NCBI GenBank assembly: GCA_034509425.1
Contig: JAVTVJ010000143.1
Location: forward strand, 1,736,001-1,800,000
Origin: Eopsaltria australis
Taxonomy: Eukaryota > Chordata > Aves > Passeriformes > Petroicidae
DNA: 64,000 nt
Direction: 5' to 3'
Part shown: piece by piece, positions 13,401-28,100 of the stretch
How positions within the stretch are numbered: position 1 is the stretch's first letter
Layout: each line of letters begins with the position of its first letter
Made by a program: the position numbers and the translations under genes
The notes under the pieces: model-generated
The model's input: only the letters and a program-made list of their open reading frames with translations
What the model was told of the DNA's origin: nothing
Database searches by the model: none

Positions 13401-16400
13401 GCAAAACTTGCTGATAAAAACAAAGGGGTTGGAAAAAGGACACACTTTCAAAAACCAGCTGGATACATTTTTCTCTTTCTTCTCTTTTAACCTTTTAAGA
13501 AGATAAACCTGTACCAAATCCCAGTGACGTTAGAAACTTGACTTTATGGAGAATGGTGGAGTAGTTTGCTTTGTTCATCTTGTATAATTACTGTGTGTAT
13601 ACCAGCTGTATAAATACTGTGTGGAGTGTGCTTTGCGACAGGGAATGTAGGATGGAACAAGGGCATTGCCGTGCCCTGTCTGCAGAGGCTGAGAGGGGCT
13701 GACCCTGAGGCTGCAGCAGGGCCAGAGATCCCCTCCTGGGGCCTCAGGGGTGTTGGGGACCAGCTTGCCAGCAGCACTTTTCAACCCTTTACATGTAATC
13801 TTGGGCAGGAGTCAACAGGTTACCTCACTGAGGTGGATTAACCTGTGCTCCACTAAGTTATTTTGAGGTGGAAAACTTGTGATTTCATTTTCAGTGCCTG
13901 TTTGCAGTAGGGGATGGGAGTGTTCGGATCCAAATTCCTGTCTGGAAAAAAAAAAAAAAGGAAGGAACTATGAAAAGAAAGGTAAAAACAAAGTCCTAGC
14001 CCTTTCAGTCACAATCTTGGTTGCTGTCCCAGTAGCAGAAATGCAGCAGAGCTGCCAAGTCTTCCCAGGCGGGGTTTCCCAAAGAGGCAGGAGAACCATG
14101 CTGCAGGTGGATTCCTTGCTGCCTTTCCCCTGGAGAAGGGGGGTGCTGGTGAATCACCATCCCTGGAGCAGTAGGTGCCCTGTGTGTGGCACAGGGTGGT
14201 GATAGCCCCCTCTGCACAGGGGGTGCACTGAGAGAAACCACACTTGGCAGCCCCTCTCTCTGGGAGTCAAACACCTCACATTGGGGTGGACATTGTCCTT
14301 AGGGGCTTTACCAGGAGCAAGGCTTTTCCTGCTGCTGGTGCCCACATCCAGCAGGGCTCCATGGAGTTAATAGGTGGTACCTGAAGGTCCCCTGGCACAG
14401 GGGATCCCTCTCCTAATGTATTTCTCAACATTTCTGGGGGGGGACACTCCTGGAGCTCGGTGAGTTTTGGGTTAGGCCCTGAGAAGGATACAACCTCCTT
14501 CTTCCTGGCCTCTCACAGCTCCTGTACTGTCAACTTTTTGCAGCATCTTCAACAGTTTGTGATAGCCATTGGGGCTGTTCTGAGTGGGAAAAGCTCCCAG
14601 AAGAGTGGCTGTTCTCTTTCTTCCCTCCCAAATGCTCTTACAGCATGGATGAACTGGTTGTGGCACATTCAGATAAATTTGTTTCATCCCATACTGATTA
14701 CTCTGAGCCCTTGTAAAAGGAGCTTTCAAAGAGCTGTGTGGGGCACAACATGGTTAGATTCTTTATTATTTAATGGTATTTGTGACTGAATTGTGCACGA
14801 GAGATAATCTGCAATGTATTACATTAATTATATCTTTGATATAAAATTTAAAAGCCATAGTTACCAGGATTGAAGCAACTGGGTGACTTTATTATGGACA
14901 TATTATTTCTGAATCCTTAGCTTGGCCACATTGACAGATCAGATTAATCTCATTTAGCCTAAAGTGAATTGACAACTAAAAGTAATAAACTTGACTAGAA
15001 AAATGGCTCGCTCTTTATCTTCACTATGATAAATGTAAGAAAGATTGTGATTCTCATGCTGTGCTTTGTGCAGCATATGAAGGCCTGGTGATCTTGTCAC
15101 ATGTGCTGGAAAAATCATGTAATAACACCATCATGGCCACATCAGAATGAATGAAGCAAGATAGGATAAATTCTCTGTGTCTCTGGTGATTTTTAACCTG
15201 TGTATGTTCCTCAGATGTGCTTCCTCAACTGGGTAGGTGAGGTGTCCTTACTGAGTCATCTGGGATGCTCACTGATTTTTTCAGTTGGGTGGATGAACGG
15301 TGAAAAAGAGTCTCTAAGCCATTTTTGTGGTTTCTTGAAAGTCGCAGAGATTAGTCACAGTGCATATTTGTATTCTCCTGTGAGGTAAATTGAGATCCTG
15401 CCAGCATCATGTCCTCTGCAGTTACATCAGCATGATGCTGACAAGTTTTCCCGTGTGTCCTGGAATGCAGGCTGGCCTTGATGGCCTTGTGGCTTAGGAT
15501 TGCTGTTTCATGTGAAATTCTGCTTCAGGAGTGCTTCTTTAGTTTTGCAAACTGCTTCTTTGGTACTGAGGCAGAAGAGCTCGTGAGCTTTGTGAAGTTT
15601 GCAGGAGTTGAGTGGACTCAAACTGTTCTTTGCCCTTTCTCTGTGGAGTACTCTGAGCCCAGAGAGCTAAGAAGTGGCAGAGGAGAGTAGATCACATAAT
15701 CTTTTAATCAGCTGAAGCCTTCCTTGAGCCAAATAAGCTACTGATTCTTTCAATCTAAATTTAATTTTATAGTGCAGTTGTGTCACAGGAGAATATACGA
15801 TGAAAAAAATCAACTCTATCTCAGCCAAAGTTAGCACACAGTGACTAACAAACCCTATTTTATTTTAGCCCAGATAATACTGGAAATCTAAAAACTGTTT
15901 AGGTTGAAAATTTACTTATGATGGAATCTCAGCTGGGATTGAAATACTGTTTATTAAAATACTGTTCAGTAAAATCCTGTATATTATTCCTGAGGGATGG
16001 ATATCATTGTTCCCATAGCTTCCTTGCTCAATGTAAATGTTAGATCAAGTATACTGTGACAACTTCTTTATTATAAGTGCTGTAAAACTACTCCTTGCCA
16101 TGAGGAATGGGAGGTAATGTTTTGCTTTATCTTCAGTTGACCAAATTTAGTACAATTACAATGCTCATTTCCTGTAAAATAGCAGATATCTGAATAATGG
16201 GCCTTAATTACCATTAGAATGAGGTCATAAAGCACAAAAGCACTGATAGTACAGCAAATTATAAAACTACAGCAGGTAGAATAATTTCATTCTCCAGAAT
16301 ACAGAGCAACCAGCAATTAACGTGAATAAGAAATTCAGTTCTGTTGTGGCAGGAGGTCATTCCATGAGGGTGTTTATTATGCCTTTCCCCCAGGTTTTCA

Positions 16401-16673
16401 TGTTATGGCTGTGTTGCAGTTGGCAGCCGTGTGCTTCAGCAGCTGTAATTCACTGTAACTCACTGTACATCACTGAGTAATGAGAGAAAGCTCCATTTTG
16501 GCCCCACACCTCTCCAGAGATCAGTTAAACTGGAATGAGAGTTTTTGACTGACTCCTCACTGAGTGAGGAAACAGCTGCAGAGAACATCTGATGTTCTCC
16601 AAAACAAAAGCCAGTTTCAAATTTGCCTTGGAATCATGCTCCTCTCAAATATTTCTGGCTTTTTAATTTTGTT

Positions 16674-16725
<52 letters not shown>

Positions 16726-19616
16726 TCAGTGAATCCCAGTAACAGCCTTGGGGATATCCTTGTAGCTAGACTGGTTCACATGCAGAAGCAATGGTTTAGT
16801 TTCAGGGCTGGCTACTAAGTCTTAAGCATTTTCATTTTGTGAGACTAAGTGTGTGAGAGATCCATAATTGCTCTATTTAATAGTTCAATTTTTGACTGCC
16901 TGCATAGCCTTTGTTTTCCTAAAACAGAAGGAGGCAAAAGTGGGATTTTATTTGTAACAGGATGAGAGTAGTTAGAGGCAGGCAGAATAAGTTTCTGTCT
17001 GTTTAAGAAAACCCAAACCAAATTATTTGAATTGTGGAAACATTTGCTAGTTACTCATCATCAAATTGTTGTTATAAATAGGAGTTCTAATGAATGCCAA
17101 AAGAAATCTGAGACTCAAGAAGGAAGAAAATTTTTGAAGCAGTAAGGAGCAAAGGGAAATTTGACAATCATGACCATTGCATCCTCTGCAAAAATGTACT
17201 TCCTGTGCATTTATAATTGTTTTATTATTAAATTAATAATGTTTGAATAGAACTAGTCTCCTTTTCTGTTGTAAAAATCTGTCTTAATCTGGCTTGTTGC
17301 CAGAGAGTGGCTTTTTTATTGCAATGGTTAGAACAAAACCTACTGAAGAGGTAAAAAGCTTCCTTCTTTGATTTGGGTTTACTATTATCAAGTGAAGCTT
17401 CCATTTTTGAGTTGTCTGTCATCCCAGTTCCTGAGTTGGGCCGCAAACAACCCTAAGCCCTTTGATGACTGTTTTCAGAAAATGATGTGGTCTAAACACT
17501 GTCTTTCTTTAAGAGGCAAATGAATTACTGGAAGTGGATTTGTAGCTGGAATCTGAATAGACATATAATTTCAGGTTATAGTTTAGATGTTGCTGATAAT
17601 TACAAAGCATAATTGAAAAGTGATTATTAGTCATTTGTTATTTACACTGCAGAGTTTTAATATGTTGTGTGAAAAAGGAATAAGAATAAGCTGGTCATGA
17701 AATAATTGAGCTCATAACAAGAGACCTGAGTGGAGAGCAAAGGTATGAATGTCCATTAATTCAATATTGAAATTAAACACTAAACCTTTGAATGCTGGCA
17801 GGTGTTTTCAGCTGGAATCACTTCTAAGTGAATGATTTCTCTGCTGCAACTTATTTATGTTCCAAGGATGATCAGATAAGAAAAAAAAAAATTTAAGCGA
17901 TGTATAAACAAATCTTGTTATGTTATGTGGAATGGATGCTTGTATATTCAGGAGTAAGTTAAGGGCAAAGTTCATTCTGAAAGTAAGGAACATCTGTGTG
18001 GTTTACTTTGAAGTGCCTGAAAAGAAACCCTTTTGACAGCAAACCTGTTCATCCAGGCCTGTAAACTGTGAGCCCAGAGCCCTCTGGTGTTGCCATCGGT
18101 GTAACAAACATTAACCACCTACACCAGCACAGTTCAGGCTGACCTGGAGGTGTTCTGACCTGTGCCATGAAAGACCTGCCAAGCCAATCACTTTCTCCCA
18201 CCCAGCCATTTATTGCCTCTGTTATTTATCTACAGTTTAAAAAAAAGGTGATTTATTTTTGATTTTACTTTACTGGGAAGGTTTGCTTTGGAGCTATTAC
18301 CCAGTCTGTATCAGCAGCAACTCAGAACAAAGATAGGTGTAATGTAAAGGAAAATTTAGGAAGACAGTAAGTCTGCTCTGCTACATCCATTGCAGTGCTC
18401 TGGTTTTCATTTACTCCATGTCTTGTTTCAAGATCTTTCATTTTGTCTTTAATGTCCAAAGCATGTTGTCCTTTCCTCCTTTTGAACTGAGGGTTCCTAT
18501 TTGCTCTTTCCCAGCACAGGGACTGCATCTGTGAGAGAGATCCTTCCTTCTCCAAGGCAGAAGCTCCACTACTTCCTCAGCCACAGGTTTGGTGTGCCTC
18601 CACAATTTACCTTGGCTTATGTGTCCCCTGCTTCCCCATGCCAGGACTGAAGCATGTCAGTTCCCTTGCTTCTATTTCTGTTTTTTTCTTTTCTTCTTAT
18701 GCCACCAAACTCTGCTGTCTCTGCCATTATCACCTCTCAGTCTTCCCATGTGCCACATCTCCCCTTCTCCCTCACTGTATTAGTTTATCTCTTTCAGTGT
18801 ATGAAGTAGCTGGTGGTACAGACTTATTACACACAGGGATCTTCAGGAAAGAGGATATCTTCTGGGATGCTGAGATAGAGGCTTTGTATGGAAAACCAAC
18901 TAATGATCTTGAAGCAACATGCAGGAAATCTGCTATTTCAGTAGGTTAACTGTGGGCAAGGAGCAGTCATAGACCAACAAAGCGCATAATAATTGATTTT
19001 GTATTATGGACATTATTTTCCTTCTGCAGAATGAATAGAAGAAGAAGAATTTCCTAACCTGACTGGTAAGGCCAGAAAATCTGTTACACTCTGAGCTGGT
19101 CATGAATTGAGTAGTAGTGCAGCACTGGGGAGCCTGGTGGCTTAGCTGGGAAGGGAGGAACAGAGCACTGTGCCACCTGGGGGCCTCACTGGGAACCGAA
19201 ACAGCCCAAGGCACGGAAAAAAACCCCAAACAATATGTCAACAGGAAGCTGGGACGGAGGTGGGGACTTCGGCCAGCAGGAAGTAAGGTGGTGTTAGTGA
19301 TTCTCACGGAAAACTCAGTGCCTGTTTCTAAAGGGGGATGGATAGGGGTGGTTATTGTTCTGTGAAAGAAAAACAGGTGTGAGAGCAGCCTAAGCTGCTG
19401 CAGGGCACCCGCAGAAGTCTGTGTTGTTATCCTGCTATTCCATCTGCTGAGCCATCCAAATTGTACGGTAGGAGAGAGGTTTAGTAAAAATACTTCAGCT
19501 TTTTACTGTTCCCCTTAAAAATCCTACAGCAGTTATTTGTAAGATGTTGCTTGGCATTATTAATGTACAGAGCTGTGGTAGCTGGTTCAAAGTACCCTGT
19601 AACTAAAGCTGTATGG
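4471..19616. other. Intergenic DNA with simple repeats, no gene recognised
   Basis: No coding exon is supportable in this 15-kb stretch. It holds short homopolymer runs (A at about 12358-12370 and 13946-13960), a poly-T tract at 16690-16722, and GC-richer patches at about 13620-13770 and 14040-14480 that look repeat-like but were not identified. Open frames of 60-110 codons match no family that I recognise. Confidence 0.5.
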
Positions 19617-19856
19617 TGTCAGGAAAATTACAAAAATGCCTAAAGTTTAGGTCCAAAAAGGCGACAGAAAAGTGCTGCAACTTTATTCGAATAAAGGGAG
19701 GGACTCCACTGGGGCACACACTGTGGGGTTTCCTCTCTCGAGGTTTCAGAGGGAGCAGCCTCCTTTTATCCCAAACTCCCGGCCACCTGTTGCCCTCTTC
19801 CTTTCCCCACTGGCTGAGGCACTAGGAATGTACAGCCTTCCCTAACTGCCTACTAC
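19617..19856 (-). mobile_element. LTR-like element with TATA and poly(A) signals
   Basis: On the minus strand the segment has a TATA-type box (GGGATAAAAGG, 19762-19772) followed about 80 bp later by AATAAA (19682-19687) and a U5-like stretch ending CTGACA. This layout is that of a retroviral LTR. No matching target duplication was found, so the ends are approximate. The AATAAA lies in a perfect 16-bp palindrome (19681-19696). Confidence 0.5.
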
Positions 19857-20445
19857 ATATCCCCCCTTGGACCTGCCATTTTACCCCAAAACTCAGAAAC
19901 TCAGACTGTGCAGACCCCTGATGGTTTCAGGAGCTGAGCTGTCTGAGCTCTGTAATAAACCTGCTGCCCAAAGATAGCAGAGATACTAAGACCCATTTCA
20001 GAGAGTTAACACCCACACCTTCACTCATCAAATTGTTTGTAAAGACATGAGCTTTCCTCTCAGCAGTAACCGCATAGATTTACAATAGTGCAATTTCAGA
20101 GATTTCCAAGATTTGTACATGGTGCAGTGGGCTCTAAAACATGGGACTGACTGGTTTGAAATACTTGGGGTAGTTTATGCCAGTCAAGTAAAGAACTTCA
20201 GAGCTACAAAACATGCAGACTCAGAGAGATGCTTGCTTTGTGAGAGTTCACTTATTGATAGTGACATGCTTGGAACATTTCCAAGGGTTTGTTTTTTCTT
20301 TCAAAGCAGTATTAAAGCTCTGTGAGGGTTAGGTACCACAGCTTACATTGGCTTTTGACCTGGAACTATGTTTTATGGAGCCAGCAACTCTCATGCAAGG
20401 GATTCACTGAAAAGTCAAAGCAGACATGCTGTAAAATGCTCAGAA

Positions 20446-21362
20446 TTTATTGATCATAATTACTTTTTTGTTTCATAAGGAATAAAAATAAAATAATATT
20501 CTAAACCAAAAGAAAATGTACCATACCCAGACAACATGACTGAGAGTCATAAGATAATATTAATTCTGAAAGAAATGACCCAATAAATCAGTTTTCAAAA
20601 AAAAATAATAAATAGCAGTGGTTCAACTTTTTAAAGCTTCCTAGGAAAGAATTTACAATTATTATTATTATTATTATTATACTTCTGTTTTAAAAAATCC
20701 TTCATATGCCTCTCTTGGCAAATATATATATATATATATTTCTTCTGTAAACAGTTAACCATATAACAAAACAAAATAAAAAAATCCATATTTTCATACA
20801 GCTACTATGCTAATGGTATTATGTAAACAAAAAGTAGTGTGCAGCAGCTTCTCACAATAGGGTTTTTTCCTTTTCCTCACAAAAACATGTAGGGAAATAT
20901 GTCCATCATGAATCATTCAAAATATTGAAGTTTATAGTTTTAAAAAGATACGACTTTCTGCACTTAAAGTTTTCCTCAATATAAAAAGAAACATATTGAA
21001 GCAGAGGGGTACAGCTTTCCTTGGGTTTTGTTTGTTTTCTGGATTTGTCTTTTGATTTTTCTTGGTGAACTGGAATGAAAATGTTATTAAAAGTCCAGCA
21101 CTTCTGAGAAGACAAACGAACATAAAATGTCAAGATTATCTTACGCTGTACCTCTCAAGGTGTAAAAGAAAACACGTAAAAAACAATGGGAGATGTATTG
21201 ATAATGAAAACTGAAATTCTGTAGACAGACATACTGAAGGTTTATGCAGAAAATATCATCTGTTCATCCAAAATTTTAGCTGCTCTTGACACTTTTGTAT
21301 TTTTTTGAAGTTTCTTTATTTAGTCTTATGCTCAGCCCTTTTTTGAGGATTTCTCTCTAGTT
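20446..21362 (-). other. MUC5B: Probable 3' UTR with candidate poly(A) signals
   Basis: After the stop codon the sequence is AT-rich and non-coding. On the minus strand AATAAA occurs at 21315-21320, 43 bp after the stop, and again at 20446-20451, where a TTTTACA stretch and a TG/T-rich segment follow as expected of a cleavage site. The distal site would give a 3' UTR of about 0.9 kb. Which is used cannot be told from sequence. Confidence 0.45.
20658..20740. repeat. Simple repeats: (ATT)n and (TA)n
   Basis: An ATT trinucleotide run (20658-20680) and a TA dinucleotide run (about 20721-20739) sit in the likely 3' UTR of the mucin gene. Confidence 0.9.
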
Positions 21363-22188
21363 CTAATTTTTGACATTCCCTTGTTCCTGAGAGTTCTTAA
21401 TCTGCTGTGTCTCCTGTTGGGTGTTGTCTTGGGTGATGCACTCAGCACCCACACAGCTGCATTTCTCCACGTAGGTGTAGGAGTGATCGAGGGAGGTTCC
21501 ATCACTGCATGTTAGAGTCACCTTTCTTTTGCTGGTCTTGATCTCCTGACAACATGAGCATTTGTGCACCATGGTGTTTGTCGTTTGAGAATACCTGATT
21601 GAAAAACCAATGACAGAGAGAGATTCAGAATTTATGTGAGAAACAATACTGCCCCTCCCACCCATTACAAAACATAACCAGAGGTTGTGCATGTGGGACT
21701 ACCGCTCAGTACTACCATTCTTACACTATTGTGGTGAAATAGAGCTAAATTGCTCCTCATTGTAAAAATTTATGTCTCTAAGTCTTCATTAAAGCACAGA
21801 AAAAGTAAAAGAACTAATCCAGATCACGTAGTGAGCCAGCCCAGTGAGAGAATAATGAGAAACAAACTCAGTTTTAAATGGGCAAAATCAAAATTCGGGT
21901 CTGTTCACTATGACACTGAACAGGCTGTTAAACACTGTGAATCTCGAGGTAATCAAGCTACTACAAGATCATGTTAAGCACAATGGAAACAGGTGATGAC
22001 TGGGTGGATGTTGGACACATCAGAAAAACGCTTGTGATTTGCTTGAAGACAAGACACCCCAATTATCTTTTATGCCACTTACCGTGAGTAAGCGTCACAG
22101 CTGCCTTCACAGTATGTTATCTCAACAGGTGCAGGAGATACACAGCCATTATAGTTGATGACAGTAGTCATATTGTGCTTCATACAAA
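21363..22188 (-). other. MUC5B: Exons 47-48: C-terminal cystine knot
   Basis: Exons 22083-22188 and 21363-21594 encode a CTCK domain: [15 protein letters not shown], then [32 protein letters not shown] and [11 protein letters not shown], with the usual cysteine pattern. A polar tail ([12 protein letters not shown]) precedes the TAG stop. Family members use this knot for C-terminal disulfide dimers in the ER. The knot is well preserved. Confidence 0.92.
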
Positions 22189-25100
22189 CTGAGGTCATCA
22201 AAAAGCAAAGGAAAATAGGTTAAAATATTTATGCATATAAATAGATATACTGTCTATGATAGTTTCCTATTTCAGCTCCATCCACCTTAGTTTTTGGTTA
22301 CAAACTAAGTCACAGTACATTTTTCTTTTAACTCCTGAGGGCCAAATCAAGACTCATGCTGTTTGTGTTGTCAGTGGATGGAACCTTCCCTTTTACTTAA
22401 ATAACTTGGTGCAGGAAGCAGAAATAAAAAGCAGTACTGTGGCAACTGCTCGATGCACACCCATCTCCCAGAACTGGCTTCACTTCCCTTCTTAAAGAGA
22501 ATGTATCTATGGAAATTGGAGAATAGTTATAGTCCCTCAGCCTCTCACAAAAAAGCCAGCATTTAACAGTAGGGGATGGGGAAGTTCACCATCTGTTTCA
22601 CAAGCACCTAAAATGTATAATGGAAATGTTCCTTTCTTTTCCACCTGTTTCCTTTCTCACCCCAGTGAAGTAGTGAACCCAAACCTGGTCAGTTAATCTC
22701 TTCTGTCAATGCACCCATTGGTCAAAATGGGCTAATATACCTAATAAGGCACATATAATCAGTACTTTTAACAAAATTATCATTACTTACGTTTCGGTAT
22801 TCTTCGGCACACTTGACAGCAGCCATCTTCAGATAACCTGACATCATCCTTGAGTGGGAAAACAAAAAGATAACTCAGGTTTCATATCTGCATACTAAAG
22901 CAGGCTTTCCCTGCTTCCTAATTTTATCTAGCACCAGAGACTGTGTATTTTTTTGTATTGACATGGATTTCAAGCAAGGCTAAATATTAAGGCTACGTCA
23001 CTACTTTAACATTAATAAGAGTTATTTGGAAGTTGGAATGGAGGAAAACCTTCAGTTCAGTAGTACAATTTCAGCAAGCAATAAAGCTTGTAGCACATGT
23101 AGGTCAAAATATTGTGACCAAAGTCAGTAGAGGTGAAGGATTTTAACGGACAGGGTAACACAGTGAATGAAATAACTGAGTTTTCAGAGGCTGATTTTTC
23201 CTAAAACTTGACTGTTTTAGGAATCCAAAATATTATGCTGAATCATTTTCTCTAATGTCTGATCCTCAGTGAGGATTGATATATCACTCATTTTAATTTT
23301 GAGTTGCTTTTCTGAGGTAAAAATTTGACTGGGACCAGGTTCAGAGAGGATAAAAAAGGAGCTACTTCCTGCATGATGCTTCTGCTAGTTATTTTCCTTG
23401 GACACCATGATCCTTCTATCATTGGTGTTAGTTACTGCAACCTTCATAAAATGAGAACTGGTAGAACAATACTTACTGGATCACACTCATCAGGGTTAAA
23501 GGCAGGACAGCTTGCCTGTTTGATGACTTGAATGTACTGGTCTGCATGTTTTTCACATGTGTAAACAGTACAGTTATCACCAGGTGGGTTCCAGTGTTCT
23601 CCTTCCTGAAAGGAGCCAAAATTAAAGCAAATTAATATCTTATATAAAAATGAAACAAAAGCCCCCCAATGTCTTATTGTTGCTGTGTACAGTAGTTTGA
23701 TTATTCTGAACAACTTCCTTGAATTTTAGCTGATAATTATTTGCCATATTATCATATTGCCATTAAGTGTTTTTCGTTAACCAAGTGAAGGGGCTCTGCT
23801 TTTATCTGGCTATAGATATGCTTTTCGAGTGAATAGGGTAAGTACAGGGACTCATCTGGAAAGAATAATTTGCATTTCAGCGGTTTTGTCATTGGAATTT
23901 ATGGATGTCAAAATGCCTCCACAGATAAAGGTCTCCTTTGAGCAAAATGGGTGCTATAGTTTAAGAACTGGAGGCAAACAAAAGCCCATTGCTTTCACCT
24001 ATGTATTTTCCTGTGTTGATTTCTGAAAGCCATTGTTCAGTATCATATCACAGTTGCTTCCAGAAGTCTTAGAACTGGCATTTTGTGGTGTAAGGAGTTG
24101 TTAAGCTGTGTAAGTCCAGTCCCTTCCTGAGTAAGCATTTGTCTGATATGAGAAAAGATGAAGGAAATAAATGTGACAAATGCAGGGAGAGGAAAGAATG
24201 CAAAGACTAGCAGAGTTCCCCAAAAGTTAACTAAACCAGGGGTAATTACATGGAGCACGTGGGTAATGTCTCCTACAGTCACCACACAAGCTGCTGCCTT
24301 GCAGGTGCCGCAGCACTGTCCAGGTTCCACTGTGTATTTAAAGCCCTGTTTTAAAAGAAATAGAGAGACAATGGCATTGAGTCAGCTCACTGACCTTATC
24401 TGGTGGTTATTTGAGCTGAGTGGGGTAAGAATTTCTGAGAGCAGAATAGCACTCACCAGCGGGCAGTATGTGTCACAGAAAACAGGCTGGCACGTGACCG
24501 TAGCCTGGTGGGGGCTTGAGGGAGAGGATTCAGAGCAGGTACATTCTTCACAGGGCCCTGATGGAATGGCAGCTCCAGGCTAGGGGAAGTTAGAAAAACT
24601 CATTATTAGTAAAAACAAGTTGCTCTGTGTATGCATGTCAGAGACAATACAAAGATGAACTAAGTATAGGCTAAGCTATCCATAAATACAACTTTTGTTG
24701 TTTAATTTAAGCCGAGTTTCTGGTTTGGTAATATCGATTTTGGGATCAAATTCTGCTAACGTAGGAAGAAGAGCAGAAAATGCTTTTGCTTGAACAGAGG
24801 GTGTTAACCTCAGTGAAACAATGAATAATGTTTTATCTCAGGCCTTCCTACAAAATATGGACCACAATAAGCGTCTCAAAAACATTGCACTGTGAACTAT
24901 GTGAAGGTGTATTTTTATGATTTTTATGGCAACTCTGTGTACTTACTGCATAATAGGTTTCGTTGACTACACAGCCCTGTCCTGTAAAGAAGGAAGAAGA
25001 AGATGTAAGTTTTAAGAGGCAGAAATGCATGAAAAAACTTCTGTTTTGTAGCTTTGTGGGCCTGTTTTGTTGGCCTGTGGCAGCAACCTTAAAACACCTA

Positions 25101-28100
25101 TTCATGACAAGGTCCAGTATGATAACTCAGATAATGTGCATCTCTCTTATAAGGTTTTTGTAACTTAGAAAAATACAGCAGTAAATAGCACATGAAGAGG
25201 GTACACAATACTTACTGCATTCAAAGATAGGACAGCAGTTTCCAGGTGGCATTATTGTGATTATTTCCTGTCCCACTAAGCACTGGGGTGTGATGTCAGG
25301 GCAGAGGCTTGTGTTGCAGTCTTTTTCATGTAAGAGAATATAGAAAATAATAAGCTCAGAATTTTTGAATTAAAGCAATTTTATTCTCCATGAACATCTG
25401 AAGTTTTCCCATGGGGTAGATATGGTGGTGTTTACACAAGGTAGTTTAATGACTAATTCAGTCTATGTGCCCAGCTGTTTTCAATGCAAATAGGCTTTCC
25501 CATAACCTTCATAAAACAAAGCACTGAGAAGAACAGAGTAATTGCTGGAAAGAGAGAGAAAATGGAGCAGTGGGGAAACCTGATGACTCTCAGTGGTTCT
25601 GGAACTTTCTTGAGCAATTTTTAAATATTCAGGACTATTTTTTTAAAGTTAGTTTTCCTAATATTGGTCTTTGAAATAGAAAATGTTTTGAATAGTTTTT
25701 GAATATTGCTTCAGATAGTGACAGTATTAAAGGCTTTCAGTATTAAATTATAGAAGATTTTCTGTTACTTTTCTGTGTCTAACTTTATAAAATCTTTTCA
25801 TCTTCAAATTTGTTATCTTCAGGCATTTACTGTATGCTTTGCAAGAAAGCCCTAAAAAGCGGGATGAAGGAGAAGAGCATTATGACATCAATGCAAATTA
25901 TTAAAAAATGAAAAATAATTGCTGTAGTTTCTTAAAATTAATGTAGCATATTCCCCATTATAAAGAACTAAGACAGTACTTACAGCACTCAGTCCTAGTA
26001 CAGCATGGATCTTCTGGTATCTGTATCGGAACAGGCACGTAACCTGGTTCTTCACAAAATACTTGCTGTGTCAGGGAACATTCATGTTTTGTACACTTCA
26101 CCTTAAGAGTATTTTTGTCACAGACACATTCCTGGCAATCTTTTGTCCATTTTTCTCCTGGCTAAATTAAAAAAAAAAAAAAAAAAAAACACAGACAAAG
26201 GAAAGAAAAAAAATTAAATATAAATCAGACCAAAATAATTTTTATTTGCTTCTAGTTGATGTATTCATGGATATAGTGATAACTGATTATATCAGCTTTT
26301 TCATATTTCAGATTTTATAAAAGACCCTAAAACTGCTTATTAGGGGAAGATATTGCAGGCCACTAAAGGTTCTGCATTCACAAAGCTATTACTTTCCATT
26401 TTTTAATAGTATTAGTATGAGGGTTACAGGAGTTCCAAAAGAGAAGTGATTGAGCCTCGCATCCATTTTTGAATAAGAAATGATCATATGACACTCATTT
26501 TCAGATTATGTTGCTGATTTCTATGCAGCTGAGGAACTAAGAATGCAGACTATGAAACATGATAAGCAACAGGTAAACTTTGTTATCCATCTCTCCCTTT
26601 GTTTATGGTAAGTGAGCCAAATTTGCAGAAAAAATAAGCATATATGCCTAACTTCCACTACTACCATCTCTCTTTTTATACGTTTTTTTTCAGTATGTGA
26701 GGTTACTGAAAGAATATTTTATCACGTACTGTAAAATTAATTAGGGTTGCTCTAGCACTCATTATTCTTAAGACTGAATGTGAACAAACACTTGTGACAG
26801 AGCTTTGGTTTAGTTGAACGCTAAGTATCCTCTTGTTTCGCTTGTCTGTGCTTATTAAGCCACACTGATTGTGATACTCACCCATCTGGACATTCCATTT
26901 GGTTCTCTGCAAACTGGAAGGAAAAAAACAAATTAATGGGTATTTACACCACTAAAAACTGACAAAATAAAAATACTGTGAAGATAATGCTAACAAGAAA
27001 ATGAACATGCAGACCAATTTTGCTGAACTGTAGAGTTCTATGATCTTGGTGGGTCTCATGTAAGGAAGGATGATGGAAAAAAAGGTAACATTGATTGTTA
27101 TTCAATTTTTAAGTGGGAACACTTAAAGAGGCTGATTTGCAATGAACTGACCACGTAGAAGATGACAATAGAACTCAGTCCTCCTGACTAACAATCTATT
27201 TATTTCCCAAACAAGCTACAGATGACTTACGACATTCGGAGACACAGATGTTGCTCTCTGCACGCAAGAGTGTCATTCCTTCAGGACAGAAACAGCCTTC
27301 AGTTACTCCATAGCCAGGACGCTCATAGCTGGAATGGGAAGAATGTATGTGCCTGAGTACAACACTTTTGTGGTGAGGCAGGGGGCAGGGCAGCAGATCA
27401 TGTCAGATACAAGAGAGATGAAAAATTTACACTTTCTGAAGGGTAACAGGAAGCTCATGTTCGTAGAGCTGATTGGTTTCTTTATAAATCTTGAATAAAT
27501 TAGCAAATTTCACAACACATTTCATTTTGAATTAACTCAAATTTCAGAGAAAAATAGATAAGAAAAATGTAAGCAGGTGTTTCAGGGTGGGTTTTTTTTT
27601 TGTTTTTGCATACCTCTGGTCACAGGTAACTTGATTAATGGGCCCACATGGCTTGTATACCAAGCTTGATGGACAGCTGAATGCTGTATGAAAAAGAGAC
27701 CAAAAAAAAGGATTAAAATTTAACAGCAGATGCATATTTTTTTTCAGAAAAAATTACTACAGCTTTGCCTTCTTCATCTGACATTCGGAGACACAGATGT
27801 TGCTGTGTCATTCCTTCAGGACAGAAACAGCCTTCAGTTACTCCATAGCCAGGACGCTCATAGCTGGAATGGGAAGAATGTATGTGCCTGAGTACAACAC
27901 TTTTGTGGTGAGGCAGGGGGCAGGGCAGCAGATCATGTCAGATACAAGAGAGATGAAGAAGGGTAACAGGAAGCTCATGTTCGTAGAGCTGATTGGTTTC
28001 TTTATAAATCTTGAATAAATTAGCACTTTCATTTTGAATTAACTCAAATTTCAGAGAAAAATAGATAAGAAAAATGTAAGCAGGTGTTTCAGGGTGGGTT

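Noticed and set aside
24158..24583. Plus-strand open frame of 141 codons
   Set aside because: It lies opposite exons 43-44 and their intron, with no recognisable protein features.
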